A stretch of 64,000 nt of DNA from JAOUEA01 sp963797635 (GTDB lineage Bacteria > Actinomycetota > UBA4738 > HRBIN12). The stretch covers positions 620,001 through 684,000 of the forward strand of contig CAWCPZ010000011.1 of NCBI GenBank assembly GCA_963797635.1. Direction: 5' to 3'. Numbering within the stretch: position 1 is the first letter of the stretch; each line of letters starts with the position of its first letter. The translations under genes were made by a program, and so were the position numbers. This document shows, one piece after another, positions 44,093-53,837 of this stretch. The notes beneath the pieces are model-generated. The model was not told the origin of the DNA, ran no database searches, and saw only the letters and a list, made by a program, of their open reading frames with translations.

Positions 44093-44722
44093 GACGAGGG
44101 CCGCGAGTCTAGCAGCGGCCCCTCCCGGGGCAGTAATCGCCGCAGGGTGTCCAGGCCCACGCCGCCCTGGCGCAACACCCGCACATCGCCGTGGGCGAGG
44201 TCGATCACGGTCGAGGACGCCCCTTCCAGCGGGCGCTCGTCACAGAGATAGATCGCGACCAGGTCACCGAAGGTGGCCTGCAGGTCCGCGCACGTGGTGA
44301 GCGGCGGGGTGCCCGACCGGTTCGCGCTGGTCATCGCCAGCGGCCCCGACCCTGCGAGGACCGCCGCCGTGAGCGGGTGCGCCGGCACACGGAGCCCGAT
44401 CGTGGCCGGGTCGCCACCGAGGTCCCACGAGGCGACTCCCCTCGGTCCGCGGCAGCACGATCGTGAGCGCGCCGGGCCAGCAGGCCGCCGCCAGGATCGC
44501 CGCTCGATCGTCCACCTGCGCGAGACGCTCGGCGTCGGTGACGGAGCGGACGAGGACGGGCAGGGCGACCTCGCGCGATCGCACCTTCGCTTCGAACAGC
44601 CGCTCGGTGGCCCCCGCGACGCCGGGCGAGGTGCCGATGCCGTACACCGTGTCGGTCGGGAGCACGATCAGTTCCCCCCGACGCGCGGCGGCCGCCGCAT
44701 CGGCGATGGGGTCGGGCTTCAC
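44089..44722 (-). CDS. tsaC: L-threonylcarbamoyladenylate synthase (TsaC/Sua5), frame broken
   Basis: About 210 residues. It makes threonylcarbamoyl-AMP for the t6A37 modification of ANN-decoding tRNAs. The start has ELIVLPTDTVYGIGTSPG and FEAKVRSREVALPVLV; the end has LAMTSANRSGTPPLTTCADL. Between them the frame slips near 44433, where the restored reading is WDLGGDPATIGLRVPAHP. GTG start coupled to prmC (GTGA). Confidence 0.9.
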
Positions 44723-45582
44723 GGGCGCCTCGCCACCACGAAGCGGTCGCGTCCGGTGAGATCGGCCACGACCCGGGCGTCCGTCAGGCCCGCGGCGCTC
44801 ACCACCCGTGACACCTCATCACCCTGCGTCTCACCGATCTCGAGCGCGAGCATGCCTCCCGGCCGCAACCATGCCATCGCCTCGGCGCACAGGCGCTCCA
44901 CGAGCTCGATGCCACCGACCAGCGCCGTCTCAGGGTCGGCGAGCACCTCGGCGGGCAACGACGCGACCTCGTCCGGCCGCACGTAGGGCGGATTGCTCAC
45001 GACCGCGTCCACGACGCCTCGGAGCGAGGCCGGGAGCGGCGCCAGCAGGTCCCCGAGGAGCACCTCGATCGAGAGCCCGAGCGCCGCGGCGTTCTCCCGT
45101 CGCGAGCGCCACGGCGGCGCCGGAGTCATCGATGGCGAACACCCGGGCGTCCCGGCGCTCGTCGGCGACGGCGAGCGCGATGGCGCCCGTCCCCGTGCCG
45201 ACGTCGACGACCACCGGCGCGGGGAGGTCGTCGGATCGCGATCGAGGACGAGCTCGACGAGGAGCTCGGTCTCCGGGCGTGGGATGAAGACGCCGGGACG
45301 CACGGTGAGCATCACCCGCCGGAACCCCTCCACCCCGGTCAGGTGCTGGGTGGGCGTGCCCGCGCATCGCAGGCACAACGCTCGTCCGAAGGCCTTCGCC
45401 TGCTGCGGCGTGGGTCCTTCGGTGCGGGTGGCCAGCGTGCTGCGGTCGACCTCGAGCACGCTGGCCAAGAGCAGCTCGGCGGTGATGCGCGGGCTGTCGA
45501 CCCCGTGACGCTCGAGGTAGTCGGCGGCGCGGCGAACCAGCTGGGCCGGGGTCATCTCGCCGATCTCATCTGCCCGGCTCAT
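44719..45582 (-). CDS. prmC: Release factor glutamine methyltransferase PrmC, internally shifted
   Basis: A 287-codon open frame. It methylates the glutamine of the GGQ motif of release factors. The N-terminal helical domain and the catalytic NPPY (in VVSNPPYVRPDE) are in frame. The roughly 42 residues between LDRDPTT and ENAAALG are nonsense in this frame; another frame there gives the SAM-binding motif VVVDVGTGTGAIALAVADE. Two opposite one-base shifts (near 45235 and 45110) therefore cancel each other. It follows its substrate gene prfA by 10 nt. Confidence 0.9.
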   Translation of the reverse strand: MSRADEIGEMTPAQLVRRAADYLERHGVDSPRITAELLLASVLEVDRSTLATRTEGPTPQQAKAFGRALCLRCAGTPTQHLTGVEGFRRVMLTVRPGVFIPRPETELLVELVLDRDPTTSPRRWSSTSARGRAPSRSPSPTSAGTPGCSPSMTPAPPWRSRRENAAALGLSIEVLLGDLLAPLPASLRGVVDAVVSNPPYVRPDEVASLPAEVLADPETALVGGIELVERLCAEAMAWLRPGGMLALEIGETQGDEVSRVVSAAGLTDARVVADLTGRDRFVVARRP

Positions 45583-45592
45583 CTGGCCGGTC

Positions 45593-46691
45593 TCAGGGCG
45601 CCGCCGCGACCTCGGCCGAGAGCTGCTCGGCGCGCTCGGCCGAGTTCAACCGATCGACGAAGCCGTCGAGTTCTTCGCCCCCCGCCAGGACGTCCTGCAG
45701 CTGGTGGGAGGTGTACTTGATGCGATGGTCGGTGACGCGGCCGTCGGGGAAGTTGTAGGTGCGGATCTTCTCGGAACGGTCGCCGGTGCCCAGCTGGGAA
45801 CGGCGCGCGGCCGCCTCTTTGGCCTGCGCCTCGTCCTGAGCCTTCTGCAGGAGACGCGCGCGGAGGTAGCGCATGGCCTTCTCCTTGTTCTGCAGCTGCG
45901 AGCGCTCTTCCTGACACTCGATCTTGATCCCGGTGGGCAGGTGCACGATGCGCACCGCGGAGTCCGTGGTGTTGACCGACTGTCCGCCCGGGCCGCTGGA
46001 GCGGTAGACCTCGATCCTGAGGTCCTCGGGGCGCAACTCCACCTCGACCTCCTCGGCCTCGGGCAGCACGGCCACCGTCGCCGTCGAGGTGTGGATCCGG
46101 CCCGAGGACTCGGTGACGGGGACGCGTTGCACGCGGTGGACGCCCGACTCGTGCTTGAGCTGGGCGTAGGCGTCCTTGCCGCGGACCTCGAGCGAGACCT
46201 CCTTGAACCCTCCGATCTCGCTGGGTGAGGAGGCGAGCACCTCGGTCTTGAGGCGGTGGCGCTCCGCGAAGCGCCGGTACATCTCGAACAGCTCCCCCGC
46301 CCACAAGGCGGCTTCCTGGCCCCCGGCGCCGGCGCGGATCTCGACGATCAGGTCCTTGCCGTCGTTCGGATCCTTCGGCACCAGGAGATGTTCCAGCTTC
46401 GCCCGCAGGTCCTCGGCCCGCGCCTCGGCCTGCAGCTGTTCGTCCTCGAGGAAGGCCCGCATCTCCGGATCGGACTCGGCGGCGGCCATCTCGGCGGCGT
46501 CGCTTCGCCTGCGCCTGCGCGGCGAGGTAGGCCCGGTACGGGGTGACGATCTCCTCCAGGTCGGAGAAGGCCATGCCGAGCGATCGCAGTCGATCCAGGT
46601 CCGAGGCGGCTTCGGGAGCGGCCATCTCGGCGGCCACCTGCTCGTAGCGCGCTTCGACCTCGCGCAGTCGTTCGTCGAAATCGGTCGGCAT
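45593..46691 (-). CDS. prfA: Peptide chain release factor 1, frame broken
   Basis: About 365 residues. It terminates translation at UAA and UAG. The GGQ motif is in SSGPGGQSVNTTDSAVR, and the preceding domain has IRAGAGGQEAALWAGELF. The first 65 residues (LREVEARYEQVAAEMAAPEA) are in a different frame from the rest, with a one-base shift near 46502 where DAAEMAAAESDPEMRAFL takes over. First gene of prfA-prmC-tsaC-phosphatase-rpiB-glyA. Confidence 0.95.
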
Positions 46692-46754
46692 GGACCGATC
46701 ATCCCAGCCCAGGGGCGCGATCGCCCCCTTCGTGACGTGGCCCGCCCGGGTCGA

Positions 46755-47651
46755 TCAGGTGGCGGTGTCGGGGCGGTCCTCGTCGAAGTCGAGCTCGATC
46801 GACGCGAGGTCGGGGATGTCGACCGAGGCGTCGTCGCCCTCCTCGCCGCCGGTGAACAGCTGGTCGAGGTCGACCTCGCGCACGGTGGGAGCGCTCTCTT
46901 CCCCGGAGACCCAGAGGTCCTCGTAGCGGGGGTCGACGAGCTCGTCGTCGGCCGCCGAGCCGGTGACGGCCTGCGCCTCATCGGAGGTCTCGATCGCCTC
47001 GGCCATGTGCTCGATGGACGCGTCGACCTCATCGGCGTCGGCATCCATGGGACCGGCCCGGCCCGCCATCGTTCCCGCGTCCTCGCCCGCGGGCGACTCG
47101 ACGACGACCTCGAGGTCCTTGGCCACCGACAGCAGCCGCGATTGCATCTCCTGCAGCTGACCGACGAGGAGGTCGCGACGAGCTCCCAGCCCCGCGAGGA
47201 TGCGGTCGGCTTCGTCCCGGGCGCTCTCCATGACCTCGTGGCCTTCCTGGCGATCCTGCTCCGCGCGGCTCTGCGCGTCGGTGCGGATGCGGTCGGCCTG
47301 GGTCTTGGCTTCGATCACCACGCGGTCGGCTTCGGTCTTGGCCTCGTCGACGATGCGACTGGCCTCGCGGTCGGCCGTGGCGAGCAGCCCCGCGAACCGC
47401 TTCGAGATGCGGTCGTAGGGATCGCCCGCGGGTGCGGCCGGGGTGGCGACGGCCGGCTCGGCCGCCTTCGCCTCCAGCTGGCGACGGGCTTCCTTCAGGT
47501 CCTTCTCGAGCGTCTCGACCTGGACCGCGACCGCTTCGAGGTAGTCGCGGACCTGATCGGGGTCGTAGCCGCGTCGGAGGGTGGCGAACTCACGACGTCG
47601 GATCTGCTCCGCGCTGGGAAGCAACGGCAGATCGAGGTCACTGGTGGGCAT
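46755..47651 (-). CDS. DivIVA-domain coiled-coil protein
   Basis: A 298-residue acidic protein. The N-terminal DivIVA/Wag31-type motif (RREFATLRRGYDPDQVRDYL) is followed by coiled coil rich in Glu, Ala and Arg, then an acidic disordered tail. DivIVA proteins sense membrane curvature and organise polar growth or division; this one is a divergent member of unknown specific role. ATG with GGGAGG site. It precedes prfA. Confidence 0.8.
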   Translation of the reverse strand: MPTSDLDLPLLPSAEQIRRREFATLRRGYDPDQVRDYLEAVAVQVETLEKDLKEARRQLEAKAAEPAVATPAAPAGDPYDRISKRFAGLLATADREASRIVDEAKTEADRVVIEAKTQADRIRTDAQSRAEQDRQEGHEVMESARDEADRILAGLGARRDLLVGQLQEMQSRLLSVAKDLEVVVESPAGEDAGTMAGRAGPMDADADEVDASIEHMAEAIETSDEAQAVTGSAADDELVDPRYEDLWVSGEESAPTVREVDLDQLFTGGEEGDDASVDIPDLASIELDFDEDRPDTAT

Positions 47652-47747
47652 GGGACGAACCTCCCTTGAGGGGAATCCGGTCGGTTTCACCGAGCATCTT
47701 GCGACCGTCGGCGGTGCGATGCAACGACCTGGGGCCTCGAACCCGGC

Positions 47748-48662
47748 TCAGCCGGCCGTTTCGGCAGCCTCGTCCTCGCGACGCAGGACCTCCTTGAACG
47801 AGGCGACGGCCACTTCGATCTGGCTGTCGTCGGGCTCCTGCGTGGTGATCTTCTGCAGCCAGATCCCGGGGGCCATCAGGCCCCGCATCACCAGCGAGTC
47901 CGGGAATCGCGCGCCCAGGCGGAGCGCCTCGTAGGCGATGCCGGCGATGATCGGGATGGCCACCACGCGCGAGCCCAGCCGCCACCAGATCCCCGGCGTG
48001 CCGAACAGCGTGAACACGAAGATCGTGATGATCATCACGATGATCAGGAAGTTCGTGCCGCAGCGAACGTGCTCCTTGGGGTAGCGGTCGATCAGGTCGG
48101 TGGCCTCGAGATCGTCGCCGTGTTCGAACGCCGCGATCGTCTTGTGTTCGGCCCCGTGGTACTCGAACACGCGGTGGATGTCCTTCGTTCGCCCGATCAA
48201 CCACAGGTAGCCCACGAAGAGCGCCACCCGGAACAACCCCTCCAGGATCAGCGTGAGCACACCCCCGCCGAGCCGCCGCTCGACCCAGGTGAACGCGAGC
48301 GTGGGACCCAGGATGAAGATGGCGACGAAGAAGATCATCGCGATCGCGAGCGAGACCCCGACCTGGCGCTTCGTGAGCTGCTCCTCGTCCTCGACGGACT
48401 GGTTGGCGGCGATCATCAGGGCGCGGACGCCGATCGCGAGTGACTGGCCCAGCACGATGACGCCGCGCAGGCCCGGTTTGCGCAGGATGGGATGCCGGTC
48501 GGCCACCGACTCGATGTGGTGGGACTCGACGTGGACGTCGCCCGCGGGGCGACGCACGGCGACCGCCCAGTGGCGGGCGCCGCGCATCATCACCCCTTCG
48601 ACGACGGCTTGGCCGCCGTAGAGGTGCGCGGGTGCGGTGGGTGAGGCAGCCTCGTCGGCCAT
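47748..48662 (-). CDS. DUF1385 membrane protein
   Basis: A 304-residue protein beginning with the family motif YGGQAVVEGVMMRGARHWAV. Helices (SLAIAMIFFVAIFILGPTLA, LIIVMIITIFVFTLFG) and HRVFEYHGAEHKTIAAFEHG follow. DUF1385 proteins are widespread in actinobacteria and firmicutes beside prfA or rpmE; function is unknown, although a metal-dependent role is suggested by the conserved His cluster. Confidence 0.85.
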   Translation of the reverse strand: MADEAASPTAPAHLYGGQAVVEGVMMRGARHWAVAVRRPAGDVHVESHHIESVADRHPILRKPGLRGVIVLGQSLAIGVRALMIAANQSVEDEEQLTKRQVGVSLAIAMIFFVAIFILGPTLAFTWVERRLGGGVLTLILEGLFRVALFVGYLWLIGRTKDIHRVFEYHGAEHKTIAAFEHGDDLEATDLIDRYPKEHVRCGTNFLIIVMIITIFVFTLFGTPGIWWRLGSRVVAIPIIAGIAYEALRLGARFPDSLVMRGLMAPGIWLQKITTQEPDDSQIEVAVASFKEVLRREDEAAETAG

Positions 48663-48672
48663 GGATGCGAGG

Positions 48673-48686
48673 CCCCCGCGAGGGGG
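48673..48686. terminator. Short GC hairpin after rpmE
   Basis: CCCCC and GGGGG flank a four-base loop immediately after the rpmE stop on the minus strand. It could attenuate read-through from rpmE into the DUF1385 gene. Confidence 0.4.
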
Positions 48687-48914
48687 TCAGGCCTTCGCGG
48701 CCTGCTGGGCCTGCTTCGTCTTCTCGGCCCGGCGCTGGAAGCGCTCCACGCGGCCACCGGTGTCGACGAGCTTCTGCTTGCCCGTGTAGAAGGGGTGGCA
48801 GTTCGAGCAGATCTCCGCGCGGATCTCGCTCACGGTCGAACGCGTCTGGAACGTGTTCCCGCACGAGCAGTGGACGTCGGCGATCTGGTAGTCGGGGTGG
48901 ATGTCCGGCTTCAT
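48687..48914 (-). CDS. rpmE: 50S ribosomal protein L31
   Basis: A 75-residue protein of the large subunit. MKPDIHPDYQIADVHCSCGN is diagnostic. The zinc-type cysteines CSC and CSNC are kept, so this is the zinc-containing form rather than the zinc-free stress form. An AAGGAG site precedes the ATG. It follows rho, the usual arrangement. Confidence 0.95.
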   Translation of the reverse strand: MKPDIHPDYQIADVHCSCGNTFQTRSTVSEIRAEICSNCHPFYTGKQKLVDTGGRVERFQRRAEKTKQAQQAAKA

Positions 48915-48999
48915 GGTCGTTCGTTCTCCTTCGGGTGGCCTCCGGATGTCCGGACGCCGAGCAAGGGTACCTTCTGCTCCTATCAACAACCGCCTATTC

Positions 49000-50764
49000 C
49001 TACCCTCCGGTCTTGGCGATCTCCTTCAGGAACTGCTCGTTGGACTTGGTGGCGCGGATCTTGTCGGTGAGGAGCTCGAGCGCCGCGCCCGGATCGAGCG
49101 CATGGAGCACGCGGCGCAGCTTGATCACCTGGGCGAGCTCCTCCGTGGGAAGCAGGAGCTCCTCCTTACGGGTGCTCGAGGCGTCGACGTTGATCGCCGG
49201 GAACAGGCGCTTCTCCGAGAGCTGGCGATCCAGGCGGACCTCCATGTTCCCCGTGCCCTTGAACTCCTCGAAGATGCCCTCGTCCATCCGCGAACCGGTC
49301 TCGATCAGGGCGCTCGCGATGATCGTCACCGAGCCGCCCTCCTCGATGTTGCGCGCTGCGCCGAAGAACCGGCGCGGCGGGTAGAGGGCGGCCGAGTCGA
49401 TACCACCGGACAGGATCTTGCCGGACGTGGGCATCGACAGGTTGTAGGCACGGGCGAGCCGCGTCAGCGAGTCCAGGATGATCACGACGTCTTGCTTCTG
49501 CTCGGCAAGGCGCTTGGCGCGCTCCAACACGAGCTCGGTGACCTGGACGTGCTGGTCGGTCGGCTTGTCGAAGGTCGAGTACACGACCTCGGCGGCCGAG
49601 ACCGTGCGCTGCCAGTCCGTGACCTCTTCGGGACGCTCGTCGACGAGCAACACGATGAGATGGACCTCAGGGCTCGAGGCCACGATGCCGTTGGCGACCT
49701 GCTTCAGGATCGTGGTCTTGCCCGCCTTCGGCGGCGAGACCACCATGCCGCGCTGGCCCTTGCCGATCGGCGCGATCATGTCGATGATCCGCTCGGTGAC
49801 GGCCAGGGGCGCGTTCTCCAGACGGAACCGCTCCTCGGGGAACAGCGGCGTCAGCTTGTCGAAGGCCGGGCGGGACTTGGCGGCCTCGGGATCGAGGCCG
49901 TTGACCGAGTCGACGTCCAACAGGGCCCAGTACTTCTCGTTGTCGCGGGCCTTGCGCACCTTGCCGGTGATGACGTCGCCCTTGCGCAGCGCCATCTTGC
50001 GCACCTGCGACAGCGACACGTAGATGTCCTCGGGACCGGGCGTGTAGCCGGAGGTGCGCATGAAGCCGTAGCCGTCCGGCAGGAGGTCGAGGATGCCGGT
50101 CTGCACCGGCGCGTTCAGGATCTCCTCGGCGCGCTCCTGCTCTTCACGGACGCGGCGCTCCTCGCGATTGCGACGGCGCTCCTCGCGGGAGGGACGCTGG
50201 CGCCGGTTGCGGTCGCCCTGGCCCCCCTGCTGGTTGTCGCGGTTGCGGTCGTTCTCACGCGTGTCCCGATCGTCGGTGCGGGTGTCCCGGTTCTCGTTGC
50301 GGTTGTCCCCGCGGTTGTCGCCCCGGTTGTCGTTCCGATTGTCGCCGCGGTTGTCGTTCCTGTTTTCGCGGTTCCGGTCGTTGTCGCGGTTCCGGTTGTC
50401 CCCGCGGTTGTCGTTGCGGGCAGCGCGGTTGTTGCCGTCGTTGCCATCGTTGCCGTCATCACCGTCGGCGTCGTCGCGATCCTCGTCCGGCTCAGCGTTC
50501 GTCGAGGCTTCGGCGTCATCGGTGGTGGTGTCGTCGTTCGTCGTTCCGGTGGTGCCGGCGCCGTCGTTGCGGCGGGCGCGTGCGGGCCGTTCGGGGGCGG
50601 ATGCGTCGGCGGTCGAGCCGCCGTTGCCGCCCGCGACGATCGCGTCGATCAGGCCCGCCTTGCGGAGCCGCTGCGTGCCCTCGATGCCCATGTCCTGGGC
50701 GATGCGCTGGAGCTCTGGGATGAGCTTTCCGCTCGAGGGTGCTGCGGTCGAGAGTGGTGTCCAT
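49000..50764 (-). CDS. rho: Transcription termination factor Rho, N-terminus shifted
   Basis: About 588 residues, a hexameric RNA helicase that ends transcription. The N-terminal LIPELQRIAQDMGIEGTQRL helix pack is followed by a roughly 110-residue Asn/Asp/Arg-rich insertion, the cold-shock-like RNA domain (LLPDGYGFMRTSGY), Walker A PPKAGKTT and VDERPEEVTDWQR. The ATG at 50764 has GGGAGAGG upstream and starts MDTTLDRSTLE. The frame then shifts near 50725 to GKLIPELQ, so one base is probably wrong there. The start is 4 nt after the transaldolase stop. Confidence 0.95.
50222..50466 (-). repeat. Degenerate repeat encoding the Rho Asn/Arg-rich insertion
   Basis: About 245 bases of imperfect 6-15 base repeats (variants of CGGTTGTCG on the plus strand) inside rho. 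They encode runs such as NDNRGDNRNDNRGDNRGDNR. It is coding low-complexity sequence, not a CRISPR or intergenic repeat. Confidence 0.8.
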
Positions 50765-50768
50765 GAGG

Positions 50769-51431
50769 CTATGCCTCTCCCTTCAGGTCGTTCTGGAGCG
50801 TGAGCCAATCGGTCTGGAACTTCTCCAGGCCTTGGTCGGTCAATGGATGCTTCACCAGCTTGGTGAAGACGTCGTACGGCATGGTCGCGATGTCGGCGCC
50901 GGCCAAGGCCGACTCGATCACGTGCATGGGGTGGCGGAGCGATGCGGCCAGGACGTTCGTGGTGTAGCCCTGCACCGCGTAGATCTCGGTGATCGCCCGC
51001 AGCATACCCATCCCGTCGCTGCCCACGTCGTCGAGCCGGCCGAGGAACGGCGAGACGATGTAGGCGCCGATCTCGGCGGCCAGGATGGCCTGGGCGGGCG
51101 AGAACACCAGCGTGACGTTGATCTTGATGCCGTCATCGACGAGCCGCTTGCCCGCCGAGAGGCCCTCGGCCGTCATCGGCACCTTGACGACCGCGTTGGG
51201 CGCCATCTGCGCCAGGACCAGCCCTTGTTCGTACATCGCGTCGGCTTCGGGCTCGGTGGTCTCCAGGGAGATGTCACCGTCGACGGTCTCCAGGATCTCC
51301 TTCCAGACGATGTCGGGATCCTGGCCCTCCTTCGCGACGAGCGAAGGGTTCGTCGTGACCCCGGACAACACGCCCCATCGGTTGATCTCGCGGATCTCTT
51401 CGATGTCGGCCGTATCGAGGAACAACCTCAT
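50769..51431 (-). CDS. tal: FSA/TalC-type transaldolase
   Basis: A 220-residue small transaldolase (or fructose-6-phosphate aldolase), a TIM-barrel Schiff-base enzyme. MRLFLDTADIEEIREINRWG, GVTTNPSLVAKEG and the catalytic Lys83 in NAVVKVPMTAEGL are typical, and SPFLGRLDDVG is the phosphate-side loop. Its ATG overlaps the end of the 2-phosphoglycerate kinase gene (ATGA) once the frame shift there is corrected. It feeds the non-oxidative pentose phosphate pathway. Confidence 0.93.
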   Translation of the reverse strand: MRLFLDTADIEEIREINRWGVLSGVTTNPSLVAKEGQDPDIVWKEILETVDGDISLETTEPEADAMYEQGLVLAQMAPNAVVKVPMTAEGLSAGKRLVDDGIKINVTLVFSPAQAILAAEIGAYIVSPFLGRLDDVGSDGMGMLRAITEIYAVQGYTTNVLAASLRHPMHVIESALAGADIATMPYDVFTKLVKHPLTDQGLEKFQTDWLTLQNDLKGEA

Positions 51432-52439
51432 GCGGACTTCCCCTCTCCTCTGGTGCCTTCCATGGTCTCGGCCATGGCCTCGGCGTTCAGCGGCCTCGGC
51501 CGCGTGGATCTCGGCGGCGCGCAAGGTGGCGCGTTCCATGACCAGGTCCATCACCGCGGCGATCGACTGGTCGAAGCTGTAGTTCGGGAGCATCGGCACC
51601 CCGTGCGAGAGCGCCTGGCTCTTCACGTACCGCTGGAGCTTGCGGATGTTGTCGAAGCCCTCGGCGTATCGCTCCGCGGGCCGCGTGCCCACGGCGTCCT
51701 CTCGGGTGGCGAAGTGGGTGAGGTGGCGACCCTCGTCGTCGACCCCGAGGATGAACGGTACCGCCAGGATACTGTCGGCATGCGCCTCGAGATCCATGAA
51801 TCCGGGAACGATGTGCGCCCCTTCGATGATGATACCGGTGCCCTCGGTGGCTGCTCGTTCGATCAACGCGTTGATGCCCACGGCCACCGCGGCGGTCTGC
51901 TCGCGGAACCCCAGCAGGAGCGCATCGGCCGACTTGCCGGGCGGTTCACGCAGCGCCTGGTCCGCGTGGAACGACGACGTGTGGAGCGTCGGCATGAGCT
52001 CGGGCGAGAGCATCGAGCGCATGACCTCGCGGATCGCGTCGGTGGCGACCACGCGCACGATGCCCAGGCGGGCCGCGAGCTGGGTGGCGATCGTGGACTT
52101 GCCGACCCCGGTGGCGCCTCCGATCAGGATCACGAGCGGGACGTCCAGCCGCTCCACCTCGCGCCACCGCACGAAGTTCTTCGCGTAGCGGTCGCCGGCG
52201 ATCTCGGTGATGACGCCGAGCGCGACGTCGCTCAGTTCGTCGCTGGTGATCGAGACGAACCCGCGCTCGCGCAGATGATCCTCGATCGCTTCGGCGACCT
52301 GATAGGCCCGGTAGGGCGACAGGCCGGTCACCATGACCTGTGACGCCATCAGGCCCTTGGAGAAGGGCAGGCCGGGCTCACGGTCGGAGATGACGATGTG
52401 GGTGGTCTTGGGTTCTTTCTGATTCATAGGCTGACTCAT
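51428..52439 (-). CDS. 2-phosphoglycerate kinase, 3' end shifted
   Basis: About 337 residues. An ATP-cone-like N-terminus (PFSKGLMASQVMVTGLSPYR) precedes a P-loop kinase domain with GGATGVGKST (residues 107-116), VRVVATDAIREVMRSML and IIEGAHIVPGFMDL. This matches archaeal 2-phosphoglycerate kinase, which makes 2,3-diphosphoglycerate from 2-phosphoglycerate. Near 51497 the frame slips; the corrected tail (NAEAMAETMEGTRGEGKSA) ends overlapping the transaldolase ATG. The cDPG synthetase gene ends 16 nt upstream. Confidence 0.82.
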
Positions 52440-52455
52440 CCGTGTTTGAGGCTGT

Positions 52456-53784
52456 TCACCGTTCGCTTCGGCGCGTTCGCGCCAGGTCCACGATGTCCCC
52501 CAGCGCCGTGTCGAGATCGTTGGACCCCTCCACGACGATCGCCCGGTTGTCCACGAACACGACCTCCGCCCCCGCAGCGAGAGCCCGCTCGACGCCGATG
52601 TCGACGGCGGCGGCCTTCAGCTCCGTGAGGAGGACGTCGTATCCCTGGGCTGCGTCGAGATCCTCCGCGAGCCCGGCACGATCGGCCAGACGCGCACTCC
52701 ACCCCACGACCGTGCATCCGTGGCTCGCCTCGAGGTGTTCGACCTGTCGCGCGGCCACGCCGCCAGGCGCCGTGGTGGCGAAGAACGCCCGCGCGCCCTG
52801 CACGTCTGCCAGCGGCACCGGGATGAAATCGGTGATCAGCAGCCGCGCAGCATCCAGGTAACGCAGGATGTGGGAGCGCAGTGCGGGGAGGTTCTCGGAC
52901 CCAGTTGGGCCGACAGCCATGGTAACAACGGCGAGGTCCGAGCGCAACAGCCGGTACGGGCCGAGGTAGCCACCCAGGTATTCGGGCGGCGCGCTGGCCG
53001 GCACGACCAGGACCCCGGCATCCCATCGGATCGGCGGCACGGCGGATCCGCTGCCCTCCAGGATCAGGAGCCCGGGGTCGCGCTCGGCGGCCAGCGCCGC
53101 CGCTTCGGGCACGTTGGTGACGAACGGCTCTCCGGCCAGGCCGCCGCCGGCCCGACGCGCGCCGATCGTGGTGACCCCGGTGGTGAGGGCGTCCTCGAGG
53201 TAGTCGGAGGCGGCGTGCTCCCCGGCCCGCACCAGCTCGACGAGCCGTTCGAGGTGGATCGATCCTGCCTCGGCCACCTGCGGTTCGGGAGGGCCTCCCC
53301 TCCCCATGGCCACGACCACGGGATCGAGCCCACGGCGAGCGGCGAGCCGTGCCACCTCGCCGCTGATCGCGGTCTTGCCGGTGCGCTTGCCGGTTCCGAT
53401 GACGGCGAGGGTGGGGACCGGCGGCGGCGGCGCCTCCGCCGGCGGGTCGAGTCGGAAATCGGCCCCGGCGTAGGGCACGCCCATCGTCAGCGCCACCGCC
53501 GCCAACGCCATGCGCTCGCGGTAGCCGAGCACCGGCTCGTCGGACAGGTCGAGCACGAGCTCGGGGTGCCAGGTCTCGATCGCGTCGCGGAGCCCGGCCG
53601 CGCGGTCGTCGCCGGCCGCGAGCGTCGGGACGCCGAGCTCGGGCAGGGACCCCGGCTCGATCTTCTCGATGCCGCCGACGAACACGGCGCCGACGACGTC
53701 GTGTCCGCGCTCGATCGCGGTCGCGATGGCCCAGCGGGTGACCGGCGGATAGTGCTCGCCGTCGACGAGCACCACGGTTCGCAT
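52456..53784 (-). CDS. Cyclic 2,3-diphosphoglycerate synthetase
   Basis: A 442-residue protein, close to the 460 residues of the Methanothermus fervidus enzyme. That enzyme closes 2,3-diphosphoglycerate to the cyclic trianionic solute cDPG with ATP. MRTVVLVDGEHYPPVTRWAI begins an N-terminal domain; a second domain has the P-loop GTGKRTGKT (130-138) and VVVAMGRGGPPEPQV. The ATG has an AAGGAGCC site. It is directly followed by 2-phosphoglycerate kinase, the preceding step. Identification rests on family pattern and this context. Confidence 0.8.
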   Translation of the reverse strand: MRTVVLVDGEHYPPVTRWAIATAIERGHDVVGAVFVGGIEKIEPGSLPELGVPTLAAGDDRAAGLRDAIETWHPELVLDLSDEPVLGYRERMALAAVALTMGVPYAGADFRLDPPAEAPPPPVPTLAVIGTGKRTGKTAISGEVARLAARRGLDPVVVAMGRGGPPEPQVAEAGSIHLERLVELVRAGEHAASDYLEDALTTGVTTIGARRAGGGLAGEPFVTNVPEAAALAAERDPGLLILEGSGSAVPPIRWDAGVLVVPASAPPEYLGGYLGPYRLLRSDLAVVTMAVGPTGSENLPALRSHILRYLDAARLLITDFIPVPLADVQGARAFFATTAPGGVAARQVEHLEASHGCTVVGWSARLADRAGLAEDLDAAQGYDVLLTELKAAAVDIGVERALAAGAEVVFVDNRAIVVEGSNDLDTALGDIVDLARTRRSER

Positions 53785-53837
53785 CGTCGAAGGCTCCTTT
53801 CGTCGGGAGCGGCGCGGGAACGTGGGTTGCGGTTCGG

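Noticed and set aside
50222..50466. Short repeats that could suggest a CRISPR or satellite array
   Set aside because: Repeats are imperfect, without unique spacers, and lie in frame inside rho, encoding the Asn/Arg-rich insertion.
50769..52439. 2-phosphoglycerate kinase fused to transaldolase
   Set aside because: The joining residues are Arg/His-rich nonsense. The alternative frame gives a natural kinase tail ending in an ATGA overlap with a normal transaldolase start.
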